64,000 nucleotides of DNA. It comes from Pseudoalteromonas aurantia 208 (GTDB lineage: Bacteria > Pseudomonadota > Gammaproteobacteria > Enterobacterales > Alteromonadaceae). The notes beneath the pieces are model-generated. The model did no database searches. It worked only from the letters and a program-made list of their open reading frames with translations, and was not told the origin of the DNA. The stretch covers positions 806,001-870,000 of the forward strand of contig NZ_AQGV01000012.1 of assembly GCF_014858725.1 (NCBI RefSeq), written 5' to 3'. Below, piece after piece: positions 38,591 through 48,506 of the stretch (positions are counted from its first letter, which is position 1; every line of letters starts with the position of its first letter). The translations under genes were made by a program, and so were the position numbers.

Positions 38591-38998
38591 ATGATCACAT
38601 CCATAGCACACACCACAATATATGTACTGAATCAGGATGAAGCACTTGATTTTTATAAAAATAAGCTCGGGTTCGAAGTCGGTGATGACATGAAAGTAGA
38701 GGGCGATTTCCGATGGCTAACGGTATATCCGAAATCTAATTCACAGCTTCAGTTGGTATTGGCAGAGCCAAAAGAGGGACCAATGTTCACTAAAGATTCT
38801 GCCGAAAAGATACGAAGTTTGATCGAAGAGGGGGCATTTGGGGCGGGTGTTTTCGAAACTGAAAATTGCCAAAAGACGTACGAAGAGCTTGTGGCTAAAG
38901 GAGTGGAGTTTATGCAGCCACCGACAGAGCAGCTTTATGGCGTGGAAGCTATGGGCATAGACAACTCAGGTAACTGGTTTAGTTTGGTTCAACGATAA
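38591..38998 (+). CDS. VOC family protein (glyoxalase-like)
   Basis: 135 residues, complete VOC fold: IAHTTIYVLNQDEALDFYKNKLGFEVG, WLTVYPKSNSQLQLVLAEP, and C-terminal ALgID-type ending EAMGIDNSGNWFSLVQR. His in AHTTI and Glu in VEAMG fit possible ligand places. SD AAGGAG. Probably co-transcribed with the AraC-type gene. Substrate unknown; it differs clearly from the cassette VOC at 37278. Confidence 0.88.
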   Translation: MITSIAHTTIYVLNQDEALDFYKNKLGFEVGDDMKVEGDFRWLTVYPKSNSQLQLVLAEPKEGPMFTKDSAEKIRSLIEEGAFGAGVFETENCQKTYEELVAKGVEFMQPPTEQLYGVEAMGIDNSGNWFSLVQR

Positions 38999-39253
38999 AA
39001 TACAACAAGTAAAGTCAGCTTGGTGCCGTTAACGGCATCTTGCTTTAGGCATTGGTATGGTCGCCTATTGTCAAATTTATGCACACAGCTTCAAGGCGTG
39101 CTGGTCACAAAACGTGAATGAACAAATTAATCAAAATGACGTCAAACGCTTTGCTTGCACTCACTTTTATAAGTAAATAAAAAGGGCAGATATAAAATAC
39201 AGGGATCTTATGTGTGCGCCTTTGTATTGTTTATTGGGTCAAATCATGGACCC
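38999..39253. other. intergenic region before the 26-bp array
   Basis: Non-coding, no structure seen apart from the downstream tandem array. Confidence 0.35.
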
Positions 39254-39617
39254 TGAAACCAGTTCAGGGCGACGGAGGTTGACACTAGATCATAGCGACG
39301 GAGGTTGACACTAGATCATAGCGACTGAGATTGAAACCAGCTCAGTGCGACTGAGATTGAAACCAGTTCAGGGCGATTGAGATTGAAACCAGTTCAGGGC
39401 GACTGAGATTGAAACCAGTTCAGGGCGACTGAGATTGAAACCAGCTCAGTGCGACTGAGATTGAAACCAGTTCAGGGCGACTGAGATTGAAACCAGTTCA
39501 GGGCGACGGAGGTTGAAACAAACTCAGGGCGGCAGAGGTTGAAACCAGTTCAGAGCGGCAGAGATTGAAACCAGTTCAGGGAGACGAAGATTGGCATTAG
39601 CTCAGGACGACGGAGGT
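39254..39617. repeat. tandem array, 14 copies of a 26-bp unit
   Basis: Head-to-tail units without spacers, exactly 14 x 26 bp. The common unit starts TGAAACCAGTTCAGGGCGAC and ends TGAGAT. Units 2 and 3 are divergent (TGACACTAGATCATAGCGAC...), unit 14 is also divergent. Units 4 and 8 share the variant CAGCTCAGTGCGACTGAGAT, which suggests duplication of a four-unit block. The period is not a multiple of three and stops occur in all frames, so it is not coding. Each unit holds the imperfect dyad TGAA-N5-TTCA. It lies between the VOC gene and the TPR histidine kinase gene. Confidence 0.95.
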
Positions 39618-39865
39618 GGCAAAGTTTGTATGCCGCCATACAGGCCGTGTCGATGATGAGTTGTAGTGGGGTGTTTTACTACGGTGAATACTTCGCCCAC
39701 GTACTAAACTAAACTCTGTCAACGAGTTTCAATGTTGAGTGACCGAAACATAGTGTCGGTGGGAGGAATGAGCCGCGCCTTTATTTTGGGGGAAATCACA
39801 CCGAGTTAGCTAGCAAAAACTTTATGTGAGCTTTTGCTATGCTTACAAAGGGTGAGGCTTATTCT
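39618..39865. other. region between the 26-bp array and the kinase gene
   Basis: Short non-coding stretch with a small hairpin (ACCGA/TCGGT near 39743-39762) and a GGGAGG motif. Presumably carries the promoter of the kinase gene. Confidence 0.35.
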
Positions 39866-41899
39866 ATGGTGTTGGCTTTGTATAAGATATGGTGCTTCTT
39901 TATTGTATTTTTTTGTACTACTTGTGTTGCCTCTACGCCGTTTTCTGAACCGGAATTTAGCCAGATTAGTCAACATATCCACTATCTTAATGGCGACTCC
40001 CCACTTAAAGCGATAGCGGAAATCGAAAGAATAAAAAAGGAAGAAGGAAATAAGCTAACTCTGAGGCAGCGTATCAGATTGAAATACGCTAAAACATGGG
40101 CATTAGTTTTGGTTGACCGCCTTGAAGAGGCATTGAGAGAACTTGCACAGTGCAAAGTTTTGGATGCAGAATTAGAAGAGTCCTTATTGTTTTTTTATTA
40201 CGGATTAACTGCCACTATTTTCAACCGAATAGAAATGTATGAGCTTGCCCTTGAGCATTATCTTGATGGCTATCGTATTTCAATTGAGAATGAACGAGAC
40301 GTTGATATTAGATTAGCAGAGAACAATATTGGTACTGTTTATCTAGCGATGGGACATTTGCAGCAAGCTGAGCATTATTTTGATTTGTTTTATCAAGATG
40401 CACTTGAGCGAAAAGACGACCCGATGAGTAGTCTTGCGTTAACCAATTTAGGTAAACTTGCTTTTGTAAGAGGAAATACTGAGCTAGCCTACAGGCACTT
40501 TCAGGGCGCGCTTGAAACACAAAAAGCCATCAACTTTAATTACTTTTCGTCAGAGTCACATTATTACCTAGGTAAAATATATCGACAACGCGGGCAAGTA
40601 AATAATGCGCTTACCCATTTGAACACCGCAATAAATATCGCCAAAGAGTCAGATAGCTTGTCTTACAGTATCGCGCCCATAATAGGAAAAGCACGTCTTC
40701 TGTTGGATCTAGAACGATATGAACAAGCACTGAAAGATGTTAAGCAATCAATTAGTATGGCGATTAAATTTAAGCGTCATAAATCGTTAGCTGAAGCCTA
40801 TTTACTGCAAGCGTCAATTTATACACAGTTGCAGCAGTTTGATTTGGCGTTAAAGGCAACCAAACAATATGCTGATGTGAAAGTAACGCTTTCTGAATGG
40901 CAGTCTAAAGTGAGTGTTGCTTACTACCTTGCTGAAGTCGATGTAACCAGTAAAGAACTCGATATAGCTAATTTAACTAAAGAAAATGTCATTCGAGAGT
41001 TGAGCAATAAAGCCATAAAGCGTCAGTTTATACTTTTTGTTGTGGCCGCAGTGGTAATTGCTGGGTTATTGGTTTTCTTTCTTCATAGAATTCGTGGGAA
41101 AAATCAGTTACAGGCGAAAACACTCAAAAAACTTAAAGAAACCCAGCAGCAATTAATTGAAGCGGAAAAGCTCTCTGCATTGACAATCATAGTGTCTGGG
41201 ATGGCACATCAACTGAATACCCCCCTTGGTATTGTGGTGACTTCAACGTCTATAGTGACCGAACGACTGCAATACATTAAATGTGCAATAAACGAGAAAA
41301 AGTTAACGCAAAAGATGCTTTCTGACTTTATTGAACAATCTGCAGACGCGTTGATCTTGGTAAGAAACAACAGTAGCAAGGCAGCAGGTTTAGTTGAGAA
41401 ATTTAAATTAATTGCAACAACATTAACAGGGATGGAATCAACATCGATTGATTTACGTGCGTTTATTAATGATAAGCTTGCTGGACTATTAGGTAAATAT
41501 AAGTGTGGAGTAACGACAAATATTGAGGGTGACACCGTGCACATCGAGGGGTACCCAGAATTATTATTAAATGCCTTGGATCAACTCGTTGATAATTCAG
41601 TTCATCACGGGTTTTCGCAAAGAAGTGACAACCAAATTAACATAACCATCGACGTAAAAGAGGGTTGGGTAACAATAACGTACGAAGATAACGGGGTAGG
41701 CATAGAAAATGATCAGTTAAGTCAAATATTCACGCCGTTTTATACCTCCAGTATTCAAGATGGTAACTTGGGGATTGGTCTGAATATTGTTTATAACTCA
41801 ATTGCCGTGTTGATGGGAGGTGAAGTGTCTGCGCAACCTACAGAGCAAGGGGCTAAGTTTGTGATGGAGTTTAGCCAAGTTATAAAAGAGGCTGAGTAG
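39866..41899 (+). CDS. TPR-containing sensor histidine kinase
   Basis: 677 residues. Signal/anchor helix at the N-terminus, then about 330 residues of tetratricopeptide repeats (ALEHYLDGY, NNIGTVYLAMGHLQQAEHYFD, YYLGKIYRQRGQVNNALTHLN). A membrane helix follows (FILFVVAAVVIAGLLVFFL, about 388-406), a coiled coil, the phospho-acceptor H-box GMAHQLNTPLG (H448), and an ATPase domain with N-box ALDQLVDNSVHHG, DNGVGI and GNLGIGLNI. Thus a complete kinase with periplasmic TPR sensor. No response regulator gene lies next to it, so it is an orphan kinase here. An ATG at 39839 is also possible. Confidence 0.92.
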   Translation: MVLALYKIWCFFIVFFCTTCVASTPFSEPEFSQISQHIHYLNGDSPLKAIAEIERIKKEEGNKLTLRQRIRLKYAKTWALVLVDRLEEALRELAQCKVLDAELEESLLFFYYGLTATIFNRIEMYELALEHYLDGYRISIENERDVDIRLAENNIGTVYLAMGHLQQAEHYFDLFYQDALERKDDPMSSLALTNLGKLAFVRGNTELAYRHFQGALETQKAINFNYFSSESHYYLGKIYRQRGQVNNALTHLNTAINIAKESDSLSYSIAPIIGKARLLLDLERYEQALKDVKQSISMAIKFKRHKSLAEAYLLQASIYTQLQQFDLALKATKQYADVKVTLSEWQSKVSVAYYLAEVDVTSKELDIANLTKENVIRELSNKAIKRQFILFVVAAVVIAGLLVFFLHRIRGKNQLQAKTLKKLKETQQQLIEAEKLSALTIIVSGMAHQLNTPLGIVVTSTSIVTERLQYIKCAINEKKLTQKMLSDFIEQSADALILVRNNSSKAAGLVEKFKLIATTLTGMESTSIDLRAFINDKLAGLLGKYKCGVTTNIEGDTVHIEGYPELLLNALDQLVDNSVHHGFSQRSDNQINITIDVKEGWVTITYEDNGVGIENDQLSQIFTPFYTSSIQDGNLGIGLNIVYNSIAVLMGGEVSAQPTEQGAKFVMEFSQVIKEAE

Positions 41900-42268
41900 T
41901 TGGCTTCGGGTTCTATCGCCAGAAACTAGATAAAAAGGGTAGATAAACAGGGTAGGCAAAAAGCTTTGATACCAGCGCAGGTTTAAGTCCTACGTGCGTC
42001 ACTTTTTAAGATAACTATGCTTGCGTTTCATAATTCCTCGAATACTGCGGCAGAGTGTTTATAGCATTAGCCCCTATCGATCTTAAATTTAGTGCTGATT
42101 TAGATATTTAACCTGATTTATTTATGGTTTTTTTAAGTTTGCTCTTTTATTTTTTTGCCTCAAAAGAACCGGTCAGATCACTTTGCTTATGTTTCAGGCC
42201 AAATCAATAACTTTGATTTAAACCATTTAAGTTATTTCTGCGACTAACTTATTTTTAATATTAAAGAT
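41900..42268. other. intergenic region
   Basis: AT-rich, no ORF or structured element recognised. Presumably includes the promoter of the amidohydrolase gene. Confidence 0.35.
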
Positions 42269-43549
42269 ATGATTGCAATGATAAAAAGAACCACTATTTT
42301 CATGATTTTCAGCTGCGTGCTTGGACCGTTTGCACACGCTGAGCCGATACTACTTACTAACGGTACGTTATTAGAGCCAAGCACTCAATCAGTAATTAAA
42401 CAACACCTCTTGCTTGATGGTGATCGGATTATTAGTCGACTAGAGCGTATTCCAAATAACTTTATGGGGAAACAAATTGATATAGCTGGGAAATATGTGA
42501 TCCCAGGTTTAATTGATATGCACACCCACGCATTTGGCAATAGAGCGCCAAACACCAAAACAGAAACGATGGGTCCAAGTACGACCGCTCAAGTAGTTTT
42601 ACATGCTGGTGTAACTGGTTTTGTGGACTTATTTGGTAACGAGCAAAGGTTGTTTGAGCACAGGAGGCTCCAACACGCAAAATTAATTACGGGAGCAGAT
42701 ATTTATGCGAGTTTATCGTGTTTAACAGCCCCTGGTGGACATTGTTCTCAGTTCGGCAAAACACGCACTATTTCTAATGAACAAGAAGCTACTCGGCACA
42801 TTGCTGAGCTTGCGAAAAAGCAAGCTGACGTGATAAAGCTTGTGAGTACTTTAGAGGGAAAATTACCATCACTAACGGCGCATAAGCTTGAATACACAAT
42901 TAAAGAAGCTAAAAAGTACGGTATTAAAACGATTGTGCATATTCATACTCTTGCAGATATTGAAAACGCAATTAAAGCAAAGGCAGATGCAATCACTCAT
43001 TTACCTGATGATACGGTTTTGCCTATAGATCTTGCAAAAACCTTAGCCGAAAATGGTATTGCAGTTATTCCTACCACCTCAGTTGATACAGATTATTATG
43101 AGTTTTTGTTTTCTAATGTGCTAGAGTCACCGTTGGCTAAAAAAGTCGCTGCTTCACGGATTTTAGGCGCTTATGCAGTGTCTGCAAGCAATATGACGAT
43201 GAAAAGTAAACATAAAATTAAGCGAAGAACTAATATGTATTACCAATCCTTAGCAAACTTAATTGCAGCAGATGTAAAGTTGTTAGCAGGGTCAGACTCT
43301 GGTAATTATGGTACTTTGCAAGGATTTACAATGCACCGTGAACTTGAGAAGTTTGTTAGCGCGGGTCAATCGCCTTGGCTTGCCCTAGCGAGTGCAACAA
43401 GCTACGCGCGTGAGTTTTTAAATAGGCCAACAGGCTTAAATAAAAATGGGGAGGCAAGTCTGGTTATTTTAAATAGCTCCCCTATTGAAGATATAAAAAA
43501 TAGTCAAGATATTTTTGCTGTGATACACCGAGGTAAGCTAATCAATTAA
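42269..43549 (+). CDS. secreted amidohydrolase-family metal-dependent hydrolase
   Basis: 426 residues. Signal peptide ending FAHA (start at 42269; ATG at 42278 equally possible). Amidohydrolase barrel: IPGLIDMHTHAFGN (first His pair), KLVSTLEGKLPSL region, TIVHIHTLAD and ITHLPDD (further His), and LLAGSDSGNYG (catalytic Asp). The small beta domain of these enzymes surrounds the barrel. Close relatives are imidazolonepropionase-like or aryldialkylphosphatase/dipeptidase-type hydrolases; the substrate cannot be told. Exported, monocistronic. Confidence 0.85.
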   Translation: MIAMIKRTTIFMIFSCVLGPFAHAEPILLTNGTLLEPSTQSVIKQHLLLDGDRIISRLERIPNNFMGKQIDIAGKYVIPGLIDMHTHAFGNRAPNTKTETMGPSTTAQVVLHAGVTGFVDLFGNEQRLFEHRRLQHAKLITGADIYASLSCLTAPGGHCSQFGKTRTISNEQEATRHIAELAKKQADVIKLVSTLEGKLPSLTAHKLEYTIKEAKKYGIKTIVHIHTLADIENAIKAKADAITHLPDDTVLPIDLAKTLAENGIAVIPTTSVDTDYYEFLFSNVLESPLAKKVAASRILGAYAVSASNMTMKSKHKIKRRTNMYYQSLANLIAADVKLLAGSDSGNYGTLQGFTMHRELEKFVSAGQSPWLALASATSYAREFLNRPTGLNKNGEASLVILNSSPIEDIKNSQDIFAVIHRGKLIN

Positions 43550-43771
43550 GGCCTATTACCCTCAATTGATGAACTGTTTCAGGTTATAAAGTAGGGTTCA
43601 GGCCACTGCCTTCATAATACTATTTAATGAGCGTTTATCGACGATAGTGATCATTGTTTATATTGATTTTACTTAAGAAGGTTATTTACTAATACGTCAT
43701 GCTGAGCACCGTGGTGTATTATAATATTGGAAAATAGGTAAAAGTATGTTGTTAATACTTAAGGAGCTATA

Positions 43772-44236
43772 TTGAAATTTGTACAATCCAATACACAAGG
43801 AATTAAGTTTAGAATTTATACTTATGTTATGAAGCTAGCACTCCCTACACTCGTTCCGTTTATTCTTTCAATAGCAAATGGGGAGGAAACGTTTGCTATT
43901 CAATATTTGTGTTTTTTACTTGCGGCGGCCTTACTTGTGTCTATGTGGTTACTGATATTTAATACCGGAGAATCAAAAATAGACGCGTATTCTATCGAAC
44001 TCAATAAAAGCGGTATTTTCCTAACAAAATTTGGAGAAAGCAAGTCGTTGTTATGGCGTGACTATACGGGGTTTAGCATTGGTGGAATACCGAAAAATAT
44101 TACTGTAAAAAATAACCAAGGGATTGAATTTTTAATAGGGTATTACATGTTTAACTCAGACCAAAGCGCGCAAATAATTGCGGTATTAAAGGCAAGAAGC
44201 CCCATAGGGCATAGCACTTTTAAGCATAACAGGTAA
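43772..44236 (+). CDS. membrane protein of unknown function
   Basis: 154 residues with two hydrophobic helices (about 26-42 and 48-71), then a soluble beta-rich tail (IELNKSGIFLTKFGESKSLLWRDYTGF) that recalls PH-like/YcxB-type domains. Start is TTG at 43772, supported by a strong AAGGAG 6 bases upstream; the next in-frame ATG has none. Standalone. Function unknown. Confidence 0.65.
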   Translation: MKFVQSNTQGIKFRIYTYVMKLALPTLVPFILSIANGEETFAIQYLCFLLAAALLVSMWLLIFNTGESKIDAYSIELNKSGIFLTKFGESKSLLWRDYTGFSIGGIPKNITVKNNQGIEFLIGYYMFNSDQSAQIIAVLKARSPIGHSTFKHNR

Positions 44237-44357
44237 AACAGAACTCTTTAATTACATTTTATTATCAGCTGAAAGTTACTTGCCATAAAATGCGCACTAT
44301 GAGTAAGTAGCCAGCTTAGCTGACCACTTACGTTATCGAGTGAAGTTCACACCGAGT

Positions 44358-45218
44358 TTATTCTGTCGCATTACAACCTTTACCAGGTTCATTGCTACAT
44401 ACAACATCGGTGATGGTGACTGTGCCCGTTGGAAGCGGGTTACCATTTAGGGTTACGGCAACTCCTGATGCGAGCATGTGGTTGAGAATACGTTGCAATG
44501 CATCGCTTGCACCTCTGGCTCTGTAGCCGGTATAGTTATGTGATTCGTGTAAGCGGATCCCTTTATCTCGCCCTGAATCAATAATGGGTTCAAACATGAC
44601 AGACACGTCACCATTTAAGTTTTTTATTATACCTTTAAACATAAAGGCATAAGTCGTGCCATCGCTAGGAAAGTGTACATTAACCGCGAGGTTAACTGTA
44701 AGCGCTTGATTTACTATAGCGGTGCCTAAACTGACTGATGCAGACGTAATGGCACCGGCTATATTACCTGTAAAGTAGTCACTCAGTGCTGTTTTAATCG
44801 CTGCCTTTTGTGGTGCATACTTAGCAACCGTATGAGCCGTATTAATATCTGAATATGCCCCTAAGAATGGTCGTAAATGCTCGATGTTTACGCTACCTTG
44901 AGCTAAGTCTTCAATTGTATTTTTGGCGTTTCGAACATGTGTTACACCCGCTCTAATAGACTCTTTTACAGGAATAGCCCAATACATGACCAAGCCTTCT
45001 TCACGCTCAGTTTGATAAGCGCTCACTTTATTATTATGTATATCAATAACGTGTACTTTACCACCATTGGGAGCATATTGAATTGCACGGTTTTGCATTT
45101 GTTGTTCAGAACATGCATTACAGACAGCAATCATATCACTGGCAAAACTAAACGAACTAAGAAGGGTGCTGCTTACAGCAAACGAGACGGCAACGACAGT
45201 TGAAAATAATTTCTTCAT
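44358..45218 (-). CDS. secreted protein of unknown function
   Basis: 286 residues. Signal peptide (LFSTVVAVSFAVSSTLLSSFSFA), SD AAGGA. The mature N-terminus has a CNAC motif; the C-terminus has another Cys pair (VVCSNEPGKGCNATE), so disulfides are probable. A hydrophobic helical stretch (IAGAITSASVSLGTAIVNQAL) lies near residues 155-175. No family recognised. Neighbours give no hint. Confidence 0.7.
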   Translation of the reverse strand: MKKLFSTVVAVSFAVSSTLLSSFSFASDMIAVCNACSEQQMQNRAIQYAPNGGKVHVIDIHNNKVSAYQTEREEGLVMYWAIPVKESIRAGVTHVRNAKNTIEDLAQGSVNIEHLRPFLGAYSDINTAHTVAKYAPQKAAIKTALSDYFTGNIAGAITSASVSLGTAIVNQALTVNLAVNVHFPSDGTTYAFMFKGIIKNLNGDVSVMFEPIIDSGRDKGIRLHESHNYTGYRARGASDALQRILNHMLASGVAVTLNGNPLPTGTVTITDVVCSNEPGKGCNATE

Positions 45219-45558
45219 GGTATTTCCTTATAAATTGAAGATTAAGTGGCACATCAGTGTGCACAAAATTAACTTTAGCTTGCTTTATGAGAGGGTCAAG
45301 TAGAAATTGAGCCGTTTTTAGCCAACTAAAATTGACGACCAAAGGGATGCCTTTTGAATTAAAGCTGTACTTTGTGCTTGTAGATTCATTGATTGGTTTT
45401 CTTGTTCTGAGCATACTACTGAAGCGCTACAATGAAACTATTGTAGTCACAATGCTTTATTCATAAATATTTTGTAATACTTTTAAACACTTTTTTAATC
45501 TGTTTTTGCTAAGTAGGCGTATAAACTGAAGTCATAAAATGCTTTGAGTGGCTTAACA
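45219..45558. other. intergenic region, divergent promoters
   Basis: AT-rich gap between divergent genes for two exported proteins. No ORF or repeat of note. Confidence 0.35.
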
Positions 45559-46392
45559 ATGAGAAAAATAATTATATTACTTGCGCTATTAACAGTTGCG
45601 GGGTGTTCTACTAAATTCGCATACCGAAATGCAAGTTGGCTCACCTATTGGTATTTAGATGACTATATTTCATTGACGGATGATCAAGAAGCGCGTTTTG
45701 ACGAACGTTTACAACTTTGGTTAAGTTGGCACAAAGCCGAGGAACTTGATAAATATATTGCTCACTTTAATGAAATAAAAGCAGATGTTGAAGCCGATAA
45801 CATGTCTGTGCAGCGCATAGAGTTTCACCAAAACAGATTGCGCGCGCATTGGTATCGAGTCAGAGATACAGTAGCGCCTGATTTGGCTGCAATGGCACCC
45901 ATGTTAACTCAAGAGCAAGTGAACACGCTTTTTTCTGAGTTGGCTGAATCAGAATTAGAGTCGATAAAAAAGCGTCAAAAGCGCTCGGTACAAAAACGTA
46001 AAAAACGGTGGCTGAATGACCAAGAAAATAATTTAGAACGTTGGTTAGGTAACCTCAATGACAGGCAAGAAGACTTGATAGTCGCATTGTACGACAAACA
46101 GCAGACGACTGCTGACTTGAGAGCTGAATACCGAACCAATTATCAAGCTCAACTCAAGGCCCTATTGGCAAAGCCTAGTACAGATAAACAATTTGAAACT
46201 GGTTTGGTAAAGTTACTCAAAGAGCCTGAACAGTTTAGAAGTGCGGAGTTAGCTGAGCGCATTGCCCACAATAGACATCAACGTAATCAGTTTTTAGCTG
46301 AGGTTTATCAGAGTTTGTCTGAGAAGCAACATCGTCATTTAATAAAAGAGTTAGAAGAACTGATTGATGACTTTACCTCATTAAAAAAATAA
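45559..46392 (+). CDS. DUF6279-type lipoprotein
   Basis: 277 residues. Lipobox in LLTVAGCSTKF, then FAYRNASWLTYWYLDDYISLTDDQE, a pattern of the DUF6279 family of gammaproteobacterial lipoproteins. Mostly charged alpha-helix (heptad-like KKRQKRSVQKRKKRW region), likely a coiled coil in the periplasm. A TTG at 45544 is in frame, but the signal peptide is best begun at the ATG at 45559. Function unknown. Confidence 0.8.
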   Translation: MRKIIILLALLTVAGCSTKFAYRNASWLTYWYLDDYISLTDDQEARFDERLQLWLSWHKAEELDKYIAHFNEIKADVEADNMSVQRIEFHQNRLRAHWYRVRDTVAPDLAAMAPMLTQEQVNTLFSELAESELESIKKRQKRSVQKRKKRWLNDQENNLERWLGNLNDRQEDLIVALYDKQQTTADLRAEYRTNYQAQLKALLAKPSTDKQFETGLVKLLKEPEQFRSAELAERIAHNRHQRNQFLAEVYQSLSEKQHRHLIKELEELIDDFTSLKK

Positions 46393-46779
46393 TGAATACA
46401 GCAGCGGCTGAAAACTTAAAAATAGGTGCCTATTTATCAGTTTATTTCATTAAACTACTGAGCAATGTTAAGTCATACATATAGTGGATAATTAGGAGGT
46501 AACAAACATTTAGTTTGCTTTTAACTATTGTCATGGAGAAAGTTCAAAAGCGCTAATTCTTTGTTTGCATCGTAATACTATGAAAGAGAGAATGAATCGT
46601 ACTGTTTTTAAAGTAATGATAAGAATCTTTATATTTATGCAATGTTTATTACGTCATGTTATTTTAGATGTGCAGTGCAGGTTTTTTATTTGAGTTTTTG
46701 ATGAAATATGGATGTAGCATTGTAAACTTTACAATATATAGCCGTTTGTAAAAGCAACAGCTATATAGCGCTAAAAGAA
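46393..46779. other. intergenic region between convergent genes
   Basis: AT-rich. An AGGAGGT at about 46495 is not followed by a usable ORF. No terminator hairpin of convincing quality seen. Confidence 0.35.
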
Positions 46780-47121
46780 CTATTCAGTTACAACCCGAGT
46801 AAGTACTTTAACTGAGCTAAGTGGCACATATACTAGGTCGTATATAACAGGCGCTGGCCAGATCAAGCTCTTAAACTCGCCCATAACGGATCTTGGCTCA
46901 GGGCAAACTGCCTGTTCTGGAGCGCTGAACCAAGATGTATATCGAGTTTCACCTGCCGAAAAAGAATAAAGAGTTCCATTCTTTTGTGTTATTCCTGAGT
47001 TTGTATAATTACACTCTTTCGAATAATAAGTTATCTTTTGAGAGGCTGCTGCTTTATTTAAAAAAGCTGAACTAAATAAAAAAGAGCAAGTTATTAAAGT
47101 AAGTATATTTTTAGCTTTCAT
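46780..47121 (-). CDS. small secreted protein of unknown function
   Basis: 113 residues. Signal peptide MKAKNILTLITCSFLFSSAF... ending KAAA, SD AAGGA. Two cysteines in the mature part (KECNYTN and AVCPEPR), probably a disulfide. Beta-rich, no motif recognised. Codon use and start context look genuine. Confidence 0.6.
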   Translation of the reverse strand: MKAKNILTLITCSFLFSSAFLNKAAASQKITYYSKECNYTNSGITQKNGTLYSFSAGETRYTSWFSAPEQAVCPEPRSVMGEFKSLIWPAPVIYDLVYVPLSSVKVLTRVVTE

Positions 47122-47785
47122 TTTTATCCTTAAACAATTCTAATTAAAAGCCACTATCATCGCGGCTGAAGTAATTTAACATGATTGCTGAAAAATGCAT
47201 CATGAAATTAATTTATTTTGGTTTGAATTGTTGTGAACAACAGTAACCATAAATACACTTATTCCATTGTTAGTTTAAAATAATGTATTTGATTTTTACT
47301 TTATTTCGGTTTTCCCTACTTCTAATGGCTTAGCATTATAAATAAAAAACTATCAATTTATAATATCAATGAATGTGTTAATTACTGTTTATATATCACA
47401 AACTATGTGCGTGATAAATATGGTGAGTACAGAGAATGAATAGGCAGATTTTTGAGCAATGCATGACTGCCACTTAATAGTACATTGTATATGTTATGAT
47501 GTTTTTGCTATTTGGAAGTGGTAAGCATCAAACATCAAACGAATAGCGCTAATAACAAATAATTGAACTACGAGAATGAGTGGTAGTTGTGTGGGTAAAG
47601 CTACTCAGTATGTATTATCAATAAAACTAGCGACTGATGGCATTATGAATAACGAATATCTCATCTCCTACATTTTATGCTCTATTGAGGTAATCAATTG
47701 AGAGAGAAGTCATGTGTTCATAACAGCAGCTGAGCTGCCTAGATGATTATTTTCACATACAACCGTTTCAGAGCTTACAAAAACA
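47122..47785. other. AT-rich region without genes
   Basis: 664 bases. Only very short ORFs (for example a 13-codon one near 47437). No RNA gene, repeat or hairpin that I can support. Promoter of the small secreted protein gene lies at the left side. Confidence 0.4.
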
Positions 47786-48007
47786 TTAGTCACTAGAGTG
47801 TTGATATTGAAATATCTCTTCTAGTGGTAACTTAAATACCGTCGCAATTTTAAATGCTACTTCAAGCGATGGAGAGTATTTATTGGCCTCAATCGCCATG
47901 ACGGTTTGACGTGTTACGCCAATCTCCTGAGCCAGTTGCTTTTGCGTCATTTCATTATTTAAAAAGCGCAGAGTTCGAATTGAATTGGTAATAACGCCAC
48001 TAGCCAT
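47786..48007 (-). CDS. XRE-family transcriptional regulator
   Basis: 73 residues: a complete Cro/CI-type helix-turn-helix (TQKQLAQEIGVTRQTVMAIEANKYSPSLEVAFKIA) of the short YozG-like type. Start ATG overlaps the end of the upstream membrane-protein gene by 8 bases (ATGGCTAG), so translation is coupled; SD CGGAG. Short regulators of this kind repress their own operon with a partner membrane protein. Confidence 0.93.
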   Translation of the reverse strand: MASGVITNSIRTLRFLNNEMTQKQLAQEIGVTRQTVMAIEANKYSPSLEVAFKIATVFKLPLEEIFQYQHSSD

Positions 48008-48500
48008 AAATAGCTCCGGTTCGTCCTTTGTAGAGTTGTGTCGCGTAGTTGGTTATTTCCGCCAATAAAAAGGCGCAAACCATGATATGTAATGGCAAAA
48101 AAGGTATGTTGTATTCTATAGATGGTCCAAACCCTTGCGCATGCGCTTGATATTGAAAGATTGCAATGCATATCCCTGTTTGTAATATATACGTGGTGTA
48201 TTTATATCCAACTAAGCTTATTTGTTTTTCGCGCACATCAAGTGGTTGTTCAAGCTCATCATCGCTGATGAAAGCCAGCACGATATAACTGATCACCATG
48301 AGTACAATACTGTAAATAATTACTTGCAGTAACAGCTCAGATAGCCAAACCGGTGATGCAAGTTGTTCTGAGCTAGCTGAAAACACGTTTTTTAGATAGA
48401 AATAGCCAATGTAAGTACTGACTAATAAGTCAATACTCAATGTAACCTCTCTAAAACTGATACTTTGCAAAAATTCTTTTAAAGCGGCTGATCTAGTCAT
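48000..48500 (-). CDS. four-helix membrane protein paired with XRE regulator
   Basis: 166 residues with about four membrane helices (roughly 22-42, 55-85, 100-115 and 128-150) and positively charged loops. Cotranscribed and overlapping with the XRE gene. In many gammaproteobacteria such a membrane protein precedes a YozG-like regulator; function not known. Start at 48500 (ATG) is preferred over an in-frame TTG at 48521. Inverted repeats upstream (48507-48541) may be the operator. Confidence 0.8.
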   Translation of the reverse strand: MTRSAALKEFLQSISFREVTLSIDLLVSTYIGYFYLKNVFSASSEQLASPVWLSELLLQVIIYSIVLMVISYIVLAFISDDELEQPLDVREKQISLVGYKYTTYILQTGICIAIFQYQAHAQGFGPSIEYNIPFLPLHIMVCAFLLAEITNYATQLYKGRTGAIYG

Positions 48501-48506
48501 GTATTT

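Noticed and set aside
39254..39617. Possible CRISPR array
   Set aside because: The 26-bp units are contiguous without unique spacers, and no cas genes occur nearby.
42462..42680. Minus-strand ORF opposite the amidohydrolase gene
   Set aside because: Antisense to a conserved enzyme gene; no supporting start or homology.
44697..44712. GTAAGCGCTTG as a fourth LacI-type operator
   Set aside because: It lies inside the coding sequence of an unrelated secreted protein and only half of the palindrome matches.
46490..46560. AGGAGGT with possible short gene after it
   Set aside because: The following ATG opens a frame of only seven codons before a stop.
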